Below are positions 1 through 11,311 of a stretch of 64,000 bases of DNA, piece by piece. Source of the DNA: Mytilinidion resinicola (taxonomy: Eukaryota; Ascomycota; Dothideomycetes; Mytilinidiales; Mytilinidiaceae); NCBI RefSeq assembly GCF_010093595.1, contig NW_022985441.1, positions 1,605,838-1,669,837 on the forward strand, written 5' to 3'. The number at the start of each line of letters is the position of its first letter. The stretch's first letter is position 1. The notes beneath the pieces were generated by a model. It was not told the origin of the DNA and searched no databases. It saw only the letters and a program-made list of their open reading frames with translations. Position numbers and translations under genes: made by a program.

Positions 1-1
1 A

Positions 2-1219
2 TACCCAACGCCCCCGCCGGGCTACATGCCTTACGACTACATTCGAACGCCGCCTGTGTCTCCGTCGCCGGGGGCACACGGCTACTACTCGCCTCGATAC
101 GCCGCCAACACCGCGACACCGTCGCCTCGAGGCTCTCCAAAGACACACGCGCGACGATCCAGCCAGCAGGAGCCGCCAGCGTACGCCTATACTTCTTCTC
201 GTGGTGCGCCTCAGTACTTCCAGGGCTACTCGTCGCCGCGATACTTTGCCTCGCAGCAATCGACGCCTCAGCGCAACCCCGACTATGTAAGTAATTTCGA
301 CTATACTCGAACCAAAAGTCGGCATTACCGCGATATGGACGGCTTGCCCTCAATGCACCGATCCTCGCGCGAATCCAAACGCCGTCCCTCGCACTCGCGA
401 TACGCGCACACGACGCAAGTCTTCGACGATGGCTACGCCTACGTCTACGACAGCAACGTCTACGACACCCCTCCGCCTCCGTACGAACCGTACGCACGAT
501 ATCAGAGCTACGGGCGCAATACTGATCACTATTATCACGATCAGGTCCCAATCTACACCGAGGCAGAGCCCACATCTCGCTCCCGACCCCGTCGCGCGTC
601 CCACTCAAGCCGACCTCAGCCACCCACCCCGAAGCGTCCATCGACTGCGAAGGCGACTCCACGGGCAACTGAAGAGGACGCGCGTCGAGCGGGAATTCCA
701 GCTGGCTACTCGTACAAGAACTGGGATCCGACCGAAGAGCCTATCATGCTGCTAGGCAGCGTTTTCGACGCAAACTCCCTAGGCAAGTGGATCTATGACT
801 GGACTGTCTTCCACCACGGGCCTAGCACACCTCTCTCTGAAATTGCCGGCGAGCTCTGGCTCCTCCTCATTCAACTAGCCGGCAAGGTCAAGCGCGCGGA
901 AGAGTGCATGACTAAGATCCGCAAGACCGAGAGCCGCGAAATGGTGGAAGACTTCCTCGAGAGTGGCGAACGCCTCTGGATCCGGTTCGCCAAGCTGCTC
1001 AAAGTGTGCGAAGACTACATGTGGAAGGCGGCTAAGAAGGAGACCGGCGACAAGAAGCCCGTGACCATGGGCAAGAACAGCGGCTGCGAGTTCGTCGACT
1101 CCATCTTCGGGCGCGATCGCGAGCTCGAGAAGACCGAAAAACTCATGACCGGCATGCGCCTCTGGAGCATGCGCTTCGACGCCAACTGCGACGATATCCT
1201 CCGCTACCCCTCGGCCTAG
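2..1219 (+). CDS. Conserved fungal protein of unknown function, 5' end missing
   Basis: The reading frame is open from base 2, with codons reading Y-P-T-P-P-P-G-Y before the first ATG at 26, so the gene very probably starts upstream of the window. At least 397 residues are visible. The first ~200 residues are low-complexity (Pro, Ser, Tyr, Arg-rich). From about residue 220 a folded-looking, mostly helical part begins with AGIPAGYSYKNWDPTEEP and continues to the end with many charged residues. I recall this C-terminal block as conserved in Pezizomycotina, where homologues are sometimes named 'vegetative cell wall protein gp1' only because of the proline-rich part. No catalytic motif, signal peptide or membrane segment is seen. 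Function unknown. Confidence 0.75.
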   Translation, partial: YPTPPPGYMPYDYIRTPPVSPSPGAHGYYSPRYAANTATPSPRGSPKTHARRSSQQEPPAYAYTSSRGAPQYFQGYSSPRYFASQQSTPQRNPDYVSNFDYTRTKSRHYRDMDGLPSMHRSSRESKRRPSHSRYAHTTQVFDDGYAYVYDSNVYDTPPPPYEPYARYQSYGRNTDHYYHDQVPIYTEAEPTSRSRPRRASHSSRPQPPTPKRPSTAKATPRATEEDARRAGIPAGYSYKNWDPTEEPIMLLGSVFDANSLGKWIYDWTVFHHGPSTPLSEIAGELWLLLIQLAGKVKRAEECMTKIRKTESREMVEDFLESGERLWIRFAKLLKVCEDYMWKAAKKETGDKKPVTMGKNSGCEFVDSIFGRDRELEKTEKLMTGMRLWSMRFDANCDDILRYPSA

Positions 1220-4200
1220 ACTGTCCTGCCTGGCTTGCGCAGGACATCATTGTTTTATGCGATTTCCTCATTTTGTTCGGCTTGTCTGCTTGCTTGCTCG
1301 CGGAATACCCATTTCATTTCTGCTTTTAATTGTAATTGATTCTTGCATGCATCTTACTTTCTGCTCTGGAATTCACGATCGGGGACTGTACTACTGGGAA
1401 GGAAACATGGGAAACTCAAAGAAAATGGAAAGGCAACTATTATTGCATTGGGGCTGGTTTTTGATCTTGGTTGGCATGGCTGTGTGCTTCTCCAAGCCGG
1501 CTCACCTTCACATCGCTTCATTGGGCTTGCGCAAATTGGGTTTCTTGGGGGTTCTCTCTCTTTACTCGAGTCATCGTTTTCAGCGACTGCATTGGGGAAT
1601 TTTCATCATCGGAAAAAGTTTGTGAAAGGAGTCGATCCATTATATCCAACCCCCCTCTCCCCCATTCATCTTCAGTTTTCCGGTTTTATCGTTGAGACTG
1701 GTTCTAGCGATTCTTTTTGCGACTCTTTATATTACCCTTAGATTATGGGTTGGACGATATATCCGATCCATTTGGTAGCCGCGAGGCTAAAATTATGAAC
1801 ATACCTTTATATCCGCTCTACTATTGCGTCCTGCTTCTCTTGTGATTGTTTTTGCTTCATTATCCTATAGAACCCCTAAATGAAAGAAAAAGAAACTGTA
1901 TTTGCTATATTGCTCTATTCCACTATCACAATTTGCAAACGTGAACCGCTCTATTCCCACTATCGCGAACCGCGAATATGACTCGCATTGGTGGTTTTTG
2001 CTTTTGTGTGGCGAGTCCCCCTGCTGCCGCCTCTTTCGATTTTCCGCCGCCCCCCACCCACCACAGTCCGTGAAACGAAGGAGCTTCCCACATCGTCGCA
2101 AAAGCGCCTAACATCCCTCACCCCTCCACATCTGAGGAAAAATCTAGGCAGCAACGAAGTAGGCATCACATGAAACAAACCATGAATCACAACCTCTTTC
2201 CTTCCAGCCAAGGAGGGGTGGGTGGCATAAGCCAATCCTATCGCGCCCTCGACGCGCCCGTGGAGGAAACCAAGAGAGAACGGGGCACACGCCTGCGGGT
2301 GATTGGGCTGCGCGCTTAGAAACCGAGCAAAACCCTATTGTAAGTAAAGCTAGTTAGTGGCGAGGGCAAACGGTTGATGTGCGCGGAGCTTGCATGTGCC
2401 GCCGCCGCCGCCGCACGCCCGCCGCGTGGGAAGCATGGAAGGGCTGCGTGGAAGGGCGGGAGATAGGCTCGCGCGCTGTGATGGGAAGGTCATGGCGGCT
2501 AGCGGTGTTGGGGTCTGCGAGCAAGACGGCGGTTCACGCAGCGCATTCGGGCGTATCCGAGGTGCGGGTGCGGGCGTGGGTGGGTGGTCAGCGCCGTTGT
2601 CGTGAGATAGGATGCTGCATTCTGTAGGTTCCACACGGAGATGGCGGGCGAGTGGGTGGATTGTCCGTTGGGCGTATTGAGGATTTCCGGAGGATCAGGG
2701 GTCTTGCTTGTTGCTGCAGTGTTTGTTTTTGACTTTGAGGGGTTTTGCACATCGGTGAGGCGCGAGGCGCGAGGCGCGAGGCGGCGGCGGTGGTGGACGG
2801 GGTTTCAGAAAAGTGTCTGGCAGGAACCCAAGGCTTTGGGAGAGGGCGTTGGGGGAAACGCGGGTTTGCCAATGAGGCACTTGCCACGGCTTTCGGATCA
2901 GGCGAATGCTGTTGCCTCTTCCAGGAGAGGCTGGTCTCAGTATCATTTTGCATAGAGTAGTGCGCGGCTCTGTTCTAGACCAACGGAGTTTGAGGTTCTG
3001 CTGTTCTGGGTGTTGAGGACGTTGCACATGACATCTAGAATCAATGCTGTGGGACTGGGAGCAAGGCTGGACTACTGTGTGATAGTCGGATGGTGGTATG
3101 CTACTGGTACGATTGTATTTGTGGCTCATTGCCTATCGAATCTATATTACCCGCGTCTTATGCACGCGGTGGCCCAAAGCCTGATATTGGGTGACCCAAT
3201 TGAACGGGATGACAGCTGGCTTGGCGATCCGGTGGTGGGTTATTGGGTACCTGTTAATTCAAAAATGCCGTGGTTTAACCATGAATGATGGGACGAGATG
3301 GACAGATAAGTGTGGCACAGCAGGCCGTCAGTGAATAGCAAGTGGGTGTGCTGACGGCGCCCTTACAGGAGATGCTGCCTGCGGTGCAGAGTTGCGACGT
3401 TGGTGATTTGCTTATTTGCCAAAGATATCTTGCACTCAGGGATGGGGTTGCAGAACAGTGTCTATTCTGCCACTACCCCTGGGGCACAGCACCGGCGGAT
3501 GCACGAGCTGATCAGACGTAAAGGGTTGAACAAGGCTGTGATTCGACAGCTCTGGATCGCGCAGAGAACGAAGATGGCAGATGACTACGAAAAGGAAGCG
3601 ATGCTTGCATTCCAGCCAAAGAGAGGGAGTCTCGCTCGGGCCGAGGATATCCAGTCCGATTCTCTCGATCAATTCACTCAACCCAGCGCCTATCAACGCC
3701 GCAAAGACGGTCCAAGGGTCGTACAACACTTCTTCCTCGCACGCACAGTTGGAGTTGCGCCGGTGACCTATTCCGGCGTTTCCAGCCCGTCGTCTCATTG
3801 GCACACTGTTTCATCGGCACCCTTCAGTCGTCATGCTTCATGCAGGCAACCTCACACTCAGCCATTCACAGCCCACTCCCCCAGAAACGCAGCCCCCTCT
3901 CTTGCTCCTCATTGACGCTGCAGCATGCACGCTCAACCCCTCGTTCCCAGCCCCCATCCCAGCCACCGCGCTTCGCAACCTTCGCATTCCAGCCATCCGC
4001 TTCGGCTGCCCTCCCTCGCTTCCATGGCGAGTCCTCTTCGGCTAATGAGGCGCGAGACGTCCCGGCCCTACCGGCCGCAGAAACGGTCACGCTGGCAGCT
4101 TAAGGGAGGTGATTGAGGCCGCCCGCGATCTGTGCTGGACGGACCTGCAAGCGCCGAGGTGATAGAGGCAATGAGGGGCAACGAGGGGCCTAGAAAGACG

Positions 4201-6080
4201 TCACTCGACCCTTTTTTGGCGAGAAGAGTTGTGGAGTCGTGATAGAGGCGCTGGGCTATCACTTTGGCTGCATCTGGCAGCCGCTGGAGAGGTATGAGAT
4301 CACTTGGACGCTGCCGAGGGTGTTCCCTCCAGCCGTCCGGAATCCCCAGGTACGTGATGCATCAATTCATGGATTCAGCCAAGGCACGGCGCTCTCCGAA
4401 GAGTCAATGGCTGCGGCACGGAGGTGGTGAGGAAGGGAAAAACACGGCACTGGCTACCAAGTTTCAACACCAACACCGCGATCGCCAGCAGACCCCACGT
4501 GCTCCCCCCTCCTTCCCTTCGTCTTGCTAAGTGCAGCATCTCGTCCGTAGACACCACCTCCAACTCCGACACGCGCCTGACCCGCTCTACCGGGCCCACC
4601 ACGCAGCATCGACGTCCCAAAGTCCGGCGGCACAGCAATAGTCCTCAGCAGCGCACCATGCGGCTGCTGTTATTTTGGCGGCCCCCGCCGTGAGCCTTGC
4701 TGCTTGCAGGTTAGCTGTGCATGGAGTGTGGCACAAACGGGCAGTGCGGCTGCGGTTCCCATGCGCTCCCCAGAACGACGTTGCAGCCGGTATCGATTAC
4801 GCAGCCAAATGCAGCGAAGATTACGGGAGCGATGACGCCGTGCGACGCTCCATCAGCTTCTCGTCAGCTTTGCCCGCTATTGAGCAGTCTATATTTACGC
4901 TACTCAAAATTGCGGCGTAGTTGAGAGTTTCTTTCTTTGGATGTTCTAAAGTGGGAGGAGTGGATCGCAGTCCGACGGCAAGGCCTGGCTAGCCTCGAAC
5001 CATGGCAACACCTCTGGTGATGCAACCACGGCTCGGGGTGGATGGCGACGGGCCACCGGCGACGGGGTGCGGGTGGGTGTCAGCATGTCTCTCCGGCGAA
5101 CATGCGTTCATGCCGTTGAGTAGCAGCCACCGCTAACCAAGTCGAGATCCAGGGACTAGGATGCTGCATGGCCCAGACTTCAGTGTCTGAACCTGTTCAT
5201 TCAGTAATCTTTCGCCCATTTGGGTCACCAGCATGCCGTTGTGGTTCCAACTGTCCAGACGTAGATGGAGGTCTCAGTCACTGACAGACCATGGTCGTGG
5301 TGTCGAGGACCAGACTCGAAATGGCTTTGGAAACAAAGTGGTCTGACGATTTCAATCTCACATAGCGTGCAATATTCCGAGCATAAAAATCGACGGTGAG
5401 TGCGTCACAGTGCCCAGTAGATGCCATGATAGTAAGTTTCGTTAATGCTTTTCTTTTCTTCTGTTTCGTCTTTATCACACATCACACTACTCGCAAGTCC
5501 ATGGTCCAGTAAAAGACCTCAATCATACTTCTAGCGATATCAGGCAGTGTTCAATACTATGAGTGAATTCGAAGCCACGTAACATTTTCTGATGTTTAAG
5601 TCGGTATATGATTTGTATACTATGGTGCTATCATCTGTGTACGATATCGTCACTAGACGAAGACCTCTGCGTCTTATTAACAGACCTTAAGTCATATGGA
5701 GAACACAGAATACCGCCGTAGTTTTTGTCTACTATCTAACAACGAAACTCAAAGCCTCGCATCTCTCCTTCCATTATCCACCTCTTCCTTACTGTACACA
5801 GTAGGCTTAATTCAGTCAATTGAAGCCTCAAAGGTCCTCGCGAAACTATAATGATGGTATCCAGCGTAAAGAAGACTTTCGAAGTGCGAAGAAGTCTCGT
5901 CCAATTCACCATATCCCGCTCCTTTCCGCCGCTCAGTCGTCCACCATCAACTGCAAATGGCTCGCTTGCTATAAAACCCACCCTGAACTGAATCACCTAC
6001 ATTCAGAAGCTCAACACCACCTTTAAGTGCCTACAAACACACCAAACACTCAATTCAGCCCTACAGCCAACATCACCACA
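1220..6080. other. Gene-poor stretch of 4.9 kb
   Basis: No ORF here reads like a conserved protein. The best plus-strand ORF (3400-3915, 171 codons) has ordinary composition but no recognisable domain or splice partners, and overlapping frames are similarly open in the GC-rich part at 2350-3000. The stretch may hold long UTRs, non-coding RNA or a decayed gene; nothing in it can be called with support. Confidence 0.4.
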
Positions 6081-7161
6081 ATGGCGCGCCAAACCCAAGG
6101 GCAAGTTCCCTCAGCCCACTCTCAATGCCCAATGCTAACACCAACCAAGGCTAGAAAATTCCGACTACCAAATCCACCTCCTCTCCCCGTCTGGCTCTCG
6201 CCAAGGAACCCTTCACCTCCCCTTCGCTGCCCTCTCCCTCAGCCCCGCCCTCCGCCAACTCCACTACCCCATCCTCCTCCCCACCACCAGCCCCACCCTC
6301 TTCCGCCCCATCGCCCGCTGGCTCAGCTTCCGCGAATCCCACCCCTCCCCCGCCGAGCGCCATCCCGCCGTCTTCGCGTGCTTCCATCTCCAAAACCCCG
6401 CCCTCCTCCTCCAGGCAGCCAAGACCTGGCTGTTGGCCGGCACGCTCGGCCTGCCCGCCTTCCAGAACGAGCTCGTCGCCCATCTGGACGAGCTGCAAGA
6501 CTGCATTCCGCTTGTCCCGGATAGCGAGCTCCCGCGGATTGATAAGCGCGTGTTTAATGTGTTGCGGGCGGAGGGACAGCGCGCGGGGCCGTTGTTGGAG
6601 TTTGTGGCGGATTGGTATGCGAGCCTCTATGAGACAGGTGAGGGGCTGGTGGAGGCGTTGATGGAGGCGAGGGTTGACGGACGGGTGAGGGAAGTGGTGC
6701 TGGGGAAGAGGGAGTATGTGAATGCGGGTGTGTCGGCGGATCGGGAGATGTGGTGCGTTGATGAGCGGGTGGGGGTTAGAGGGGATTGGAGGGGGGCGTT
6801 GGGAGTGGCGGAGGGATATGGGGAGCAAGCAGCGCAAACCGGACGATCGAGTTCGAGGGGATCTGCGATGGGCCGGGGAGGAGAGCGTCCTATGAGGCCT
6901 AGTCGAGACGGCACTAATATGCGCGAGGATGACTCGAGAACCCAGCAAACATCGAGGGAAGAGACTCCTGAGACGACGACGACTACCTCGTCCTCGACTC
7001 CGGCTACGGTGACGAACAACTACAACATCTTCATCAGCGACCCCAATTCTGACCAACTCTCCGACATTCTTCGCCGCATGAACATCGACCCATCGACCAT
7101 TCCAAGCAACACTCCTCGAGCCACCACACCCACTGGGCCCACCATACACGAGCTTCCATAG
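6081..7161 (+). CDS. BTB/POZ-like fungal protein
   Basis: Two exons: 6081-6100 and 6150-7161, giving 343 residues. The 49-bp intron starts with GCAAGT (a GC-AG intron) and has a GCTAAC branch point at 6134-6139; joining keeps the frame (MARQTQG then LENSDYQ). The N-terminal third reads like the back half of a BTB fold: strand-like segments, then a FRPIARWL helix, then AAKTWLLAGTLGLPAFQNEL, which matches the BTB 'LYVLADKL..P.LQN' pattern. After residue ~230 the protein is low-complexity, followed by a short NNYNIFISDPNS motif. Fungal BTB-like proteins of this sort are generally uncharacterised. The stop at 7159-7161 may not be the ancestral end (see next entry). An ATG at 6433 would give only the C-terminal part. 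Confidence 0.6.
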
Positions 7162-7662
7162 CATACAGCAGCTAGTCCTCTTCCGCAAGGCACATCATCC
7201 CACCCAACCTGCCCTCAAAACACATCCGAAAACGCCGCAGGCATCAATACCAACCCGTTCCCATCCCGGCGCGTCCGCTTCGCGGAGAGGAACCACTACT
7301 ACGAGTATCCGTCTGTCGAGGACGTGTCGGACTCGGAGGGGGAAGACACACCGCCGCCCTCCCTGCCGCCGCTGCATAGGAGACGGAGTGCGATGGCGGG
7401 ATCGATGCAGAGGTTCGGGGGTCAGGGGAACGAGCAGGGGCAGCGTGGTCGTAGGCTGATAAGGATAGTGCTAGAGAGAGGCGGTCAGATGCCGCGTGGT
7501 GGTGGGTCGGGGGGTGAGGGGATGGGCCCGGATGGGGGTGAAGTTGGGCGTGCTGAAGGGGGAACACAGGAACGCCGTGGTGCTCGGGGTTCGATGGGGG
7601 GTATGGGGGATGGAGCACGGAGGGGTTTTCAGAGGAGAGTGGCAAGAGTGATTAGGGGTTGA
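7162..7662 (+). other. Coding-like frame continuing past the BTB-like gene's stop
   Basis: Directly after the TAG at 7159-7161 the same frame stays open for 166 codons to a stop at 7660-7662. It starts P-L-P-Q-G-T-S-S and contains RRVRFAERNHYYEYPSVEDV followed by an acidic/proline stretch, which looks like genuine protein rather than random translation. I found no GT-AG pair that removes the TAG in frame: the only GT between 7000 and 7161 is at 7009, and it does not pair in phase. Possibilities: premature stop in this strain, stop-codon readthrough, or a sequencing error. Confidence 0.45.
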
Positions 7663-8196
7663 AGGGAGGTGAGTAGGGCTAAGGCGGTCCAGGGAGCCAA
7701 GCCCTGGCTCGAGAGAATTCTGGGCGTGGTCTTGGTGTGAGGCCTCTACAGTGCCTCGTCCTCATCCCGTTAGTCTAGGGTCTATTTCCAACTTCATTGA
7801 AACCACTTTCTCTAGTTATCTCGCCAGCAATATCTGTACACTTTCCTCTCAGTGCGTCTAGTGCTTCAACGCATTCTCAAAAACCCAGGGTGACGATCAG
7901 CTCATCCAGTCTGTGTACACCCCTTTACGACTACCTGGAATGGCTTCGCAAGTCTACTAATTGCCCAGAATGCTGAGTTTTGTTGTAATTCACGAGACTG
8001 AGAATAGTATGGGGCACCACAAGCAGTACAATAGCCGTGTGCGGGTTTCTATGAGAAGATATGTATCTTCTTATATCTAGTTGAGGACCGGATAGACCGG
8101 ACTCCCAATCCAGAATACCAAAGTCATCCGTACTCATCTCATATATATCAAAATTCCTTCTTCTCACCAGCAATACCCCATCTCTCCTACAAGCCC
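7663..8196. other. Intergenic, no feature seen
   Basis: Spacer between the convergent BTB-like and PhyH genes; presumably holds both 3' UTRs. No convincing ORF, repeat or RNA gene. Confidence 0.5.
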
Positions 8197-9447
8197 TCAC
8201 AGCCCATCATTCGGCTCCCAAAACCGCATCCACCTTTCATCGACCTGGGTCCCCTCCTCATAAAACCTCAAATCCGTACTCAACCTGATAACCCCCCTCG
8301 CATCCTCATTCTTACACGCCCCATGAACAAGATACGGATTATGAAACACGACATCGCCCGCCTTGAAATCGCCCACCATCCACTTCATCTCCCTCCCCTT
8401 TGGCCCCACCCCCTTTTCATCCCACTCGTTACTCAGCTCCTCATACAGCGCGGCGGCGTCATGGCTCAGCTGCCCGTCCTTCGCCATGTTCATGTTGAAC
8501 GCGTTGATGCGGTCGGCGTCGGAGAAGCCGGCCGCGCGCTCCATGAAGGATGCCTCCATGGCGCGCCCGAGCGCGCCCGAGTGCGAGAGGTACATCAGTC
8601 CGCCGCCGGCCGGGCTGCAGTCGCCGATGGGGACCCAGGCGGTGAGGAAGTCGATGGGGCTGGCGCGCAGGAAGATGCGGTCGTAGTGGATGCCGGTGCT
8701 GAGGCCATTGGGGACGTTGTGGCTGACGGTATGTCAGTGATGGGTACAGTGGGGTTCAGGTAGTAGGTAAGTTGTGACAGGTCGGCGCGGTGAGGTGGTG
8801 TGTGACGCTATGAGGCGGGAATAGGGACCGTGTTAACGTACCGTAGCATCGTCCGCTGCACCATGACATCTTTCTTCCATCCCATGAAGTCGCAGATGAA
8901 GCCGCGCAGGTGCGGGTGTTCGAGGAAGGCGAGGTAGATCGGGGTCGTGTGGGCGGAGGTCAGGGCAGCTACCTTCGCTACGTCGTCTGGGAGGTCTGTA
9001 CCCCCGACACCGGAGTGTGCAATGGGGTCGTTTGTTGGGTTGAAGATGCCATCGCGTGGGGATGTGCCAGGGGCGAGAATGCCAGTGTGGGCGATATGGG
9101 AGAAGTAGCTGAGAGAATGTCAGATCAGATGATATGACGGTCGAGTAGGACAGATATGTGCCATGAGAATAGGCAGGAAAGAGATGACTGGGAGAGGTAG
9201 AAACGCACTGTTCTCGCATATCGAGGACGTCTTCTCGTGGTATGACGCCTTTCATCCATACATATCCGTCTTCTTCGAAGCGTCGTCTGATTTCCTCCAT
9301 GGGGGTGTCGATCGGGGTAGATCGCATCCACCCAACACTATCGGACTCTATGTACTTTCCATAGTTGGATCGAAGCTTGGGGAGTTCATTGGGCTCGATA
9401 TGAAGCTCATGAGCGGGTACAGGGTTGGATTGGGTTAAGGTAGCCAT
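8197..9447 (-). CDS. Phytanoyl-CoA dioxygenase (PhyH) family protein
   Basis: Three exons on the minus strand: 9447-9209, 9108-8842 and 8722-8197 (343 residues). Introns have GTGCGT and GTACGT donors and CAG acceptors, and all junctions keep frame. The family comprises Fe(II)/2-oxoglutarate-dependent oxygenases. The facial triad is visible: H-x-D in GIHYDRIF (about residues 181-183) and the distal His in NPYLVHGACK, with the 2-oxoglutarate-binding Arg in GVIRLSTDLRF. N-terminal REHYFSHIA..TGIL is typical of the fungal subfamily. Fungal members act on diverse substrates, including secondary metabolites, so the substrate cannot be told. A TATA-like GATATATTT lies about 110 bp upstream of the start. 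No biosynthetic cluster is visible around it. Confidence 0.88.
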
Positions 9448-10595
9448 GTGTCTAGAGATACGGAAAGATGAGAAGAGAACGATTGCGAGTCACAAGCAAG
9501 ACAGGATGAGGAAGATGAAGAAGCAGAACCTTTGAAATAGCAAAGGATGTATGCAGGAAATATATCAGCTGCACAGTTGCGGTCCCGTTAAAGTAATCTT
9601 GCCCGCTAAAGAAAAGTGGACTCTAGTGGAGCGCGGGAGTGTCTCTCGACCCTGCTGACCACTGGATAGCTTAAGATAGTAAGAATATCCGCACTTGAGA
9701 TTGTGGCTTCGAGGGTAGGCAGCGCCTTTACCGTCAAAAGAGCGTGTAGATTGCCTTATGCGTCGAGCGGGGTAATATAGTGGGGCATATCTGGAGTAGT
9801 TCTGCTCTAGTAAGTACGACCAGTTATGTTGACGACGAACTCAACATCGTGAGCGATTGCTAAACGTGGCACTGCCGTGGGGTGCACTTGCGCTCGTGGA
9901 GGTGGGGCGGTTGCTGATAGTGTAGACACTACTCTAAACGGCACTGTAGGCGAAGCCATCAAGGATTGGAACAACAACCTACAGTATGACGCTATGCATC
10001 ATGAGAACTGTTCATAGCCTAGTGAATAGCCTAGTGGGTGGAAGTATTCTACTTATCGGCTAATCGACCATGTTCGCCCCGACCTAGATTCGAAGCTGGA
10101 GTGAACTGATTTACCACCATGACGACCGCTTGGGCAATCAATGTCTCGAATCAAGACCTCCCGCCCAGCTTGTCCTAAACCACGACATCTGATCCGGAAT
10201 CTTGATTCAAGGAGTAGTGATGAAGTCGGACTCCAGGTCGTGGTTTAATCAATCACATCCATTAGGCTCCTTATCATATGCGAAGGCAGCACTCCCAAAC
10301 ATCCTCCGAAGCTGGGAAAAGCATCCGATTGGACGGTCCGATGAGAAAGGTGAGTAGATCCGACGTGTCACAAACCAATCCTCAACGTGCATGTGTGTAT
10401 CACAGCACGAAGTAGTCCAAATGTAGGCCAAAACATGTCCTCTATTATTAGTACTTGATTTTGTGTGGCAAAACAGATATATAGTACAAGCCGAACTCGA
10501 GCCCACTCATCCCTCGTTCCCTGACATTACATGCATCAACTTTTCAACTCAAGCAACACTTCCAAAGTGGACCAGAAGGAGTCCCCAAAGTGCAT
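9448..10595. other. Intergenic, 1.1 kb
   Basis: Promoter side of the PhyH gene and 3' side of the CFEM gene. A short 12-bp direct repeat (atagcctagtg twice) lies near 10015-10040. No ORF with coding character. Confidence 0.45.
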
Positions 10596-11311
10596 TTACA
10601 AGGCAGCAGCGAGCGCGAAAGCAGCCGCAGCCATCATACCCGCCGCTTGGGTCACCTGGGCCGCAGCACCGGTGAACTGGGAAGGCGAGGCAGTCGCCGA
10701 CACGGTGCCGTTAGCAACGGGGGTGGTAATGATGGTACCGGTGCCGACAAGGCTCGTGGCAGTAGCAACGGCGGAAGAGGCGGGGATGGTGGTCTCGACG
10801 GTCAGGACAGCAGAGCTGGCCGGAGTGGACTCGGCGCTAGAGTAGACTGCAGCGGAGCTGGAGGCAGCCACTGGAGTGCTAGAGGCGGCCGGAGTGCTGG
10901 AGCCACCGCCAGGGGCGCTGAGGGAGAGGGGAACACCAGCCTGGGCACAAGTTCCTTCGACGGCAGTGATGACCTCTGTTTGGGGAGTTAGTGTCTAAAT
11001 TGAACTGGTTGGATTTATATGTCGAGGCAACTTACTAGCCTGGTCGCTCGCAGAGCATGACGACTGGACGCAAGGGGTGACCTTGGGGATCAGGTCGGTC
11101 TTCTTGCAATGGCAGGTGAAGTCGGTAAGACCGGAGCAGCCATCGGTGGTCAGGACAGTGATGAAGCAGCTGAGCTAGGAGGGGTATTAGCTAAGTATTT
11201 CTGAAGAAGTTCTTATCAGTTCAGGCTTACAGCACAGGACGGGATGTTGTCTAGCTGAGCGGTGGCAACGGAGGCCAGAGCAATGGCAACGGCAGCGAAT
11301 GAGGCCTTCAT
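10596..11311 (-). CDS. Secreted CFEM-domain protein, probably GPI-anchored
   Basis: Three exons on the minus strand: 11311-11231, 11174-11036 and 10975-10596, 199 residues. Residues 1-18 (MKASFAAVAIALASVATA) form a signal peptide with cleavage before QLDNIPSC. The CFEM domain follows (about 20-85) with all eight cysteines in order: IPSC, LSC, DGC, FTCHC, TPC, SSC, EGTC; the Asp in LTDFTCHC is at the position used in haem or iron binding in known CFEM proteins. The rest is a Ser/Thr/Ala-rich stalk, and the C-terminus ends in a hydrophobic Ala-rich tail, as for GPI anchoring. Likely a cell-wall or membrane surface protein; CFEM members act in haem uptake, adhesion or host interaction, but which applies here is unknown. 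Confidence 0.92.

Noticed and set aside
288..320. GTAAGT followed by AAAAG in the first gene, as a possible intron
   Set aside because: Only 33 bp, below the intron size used here, and the frame is open and coding-like without removal.
3400..3915. 171-codon plus-strand ORF in the gene-poor stretch
   Set aside because: No domain, no signal peptide, no intron partners and overlapping antisense ORF of similar length.
6151..7188. 345-codon ORF on the minus strand
   Set aside because: Antisense shadow of the BTB-like exon, with low-complexity Arg/His/Gly runs and no family resemblance.
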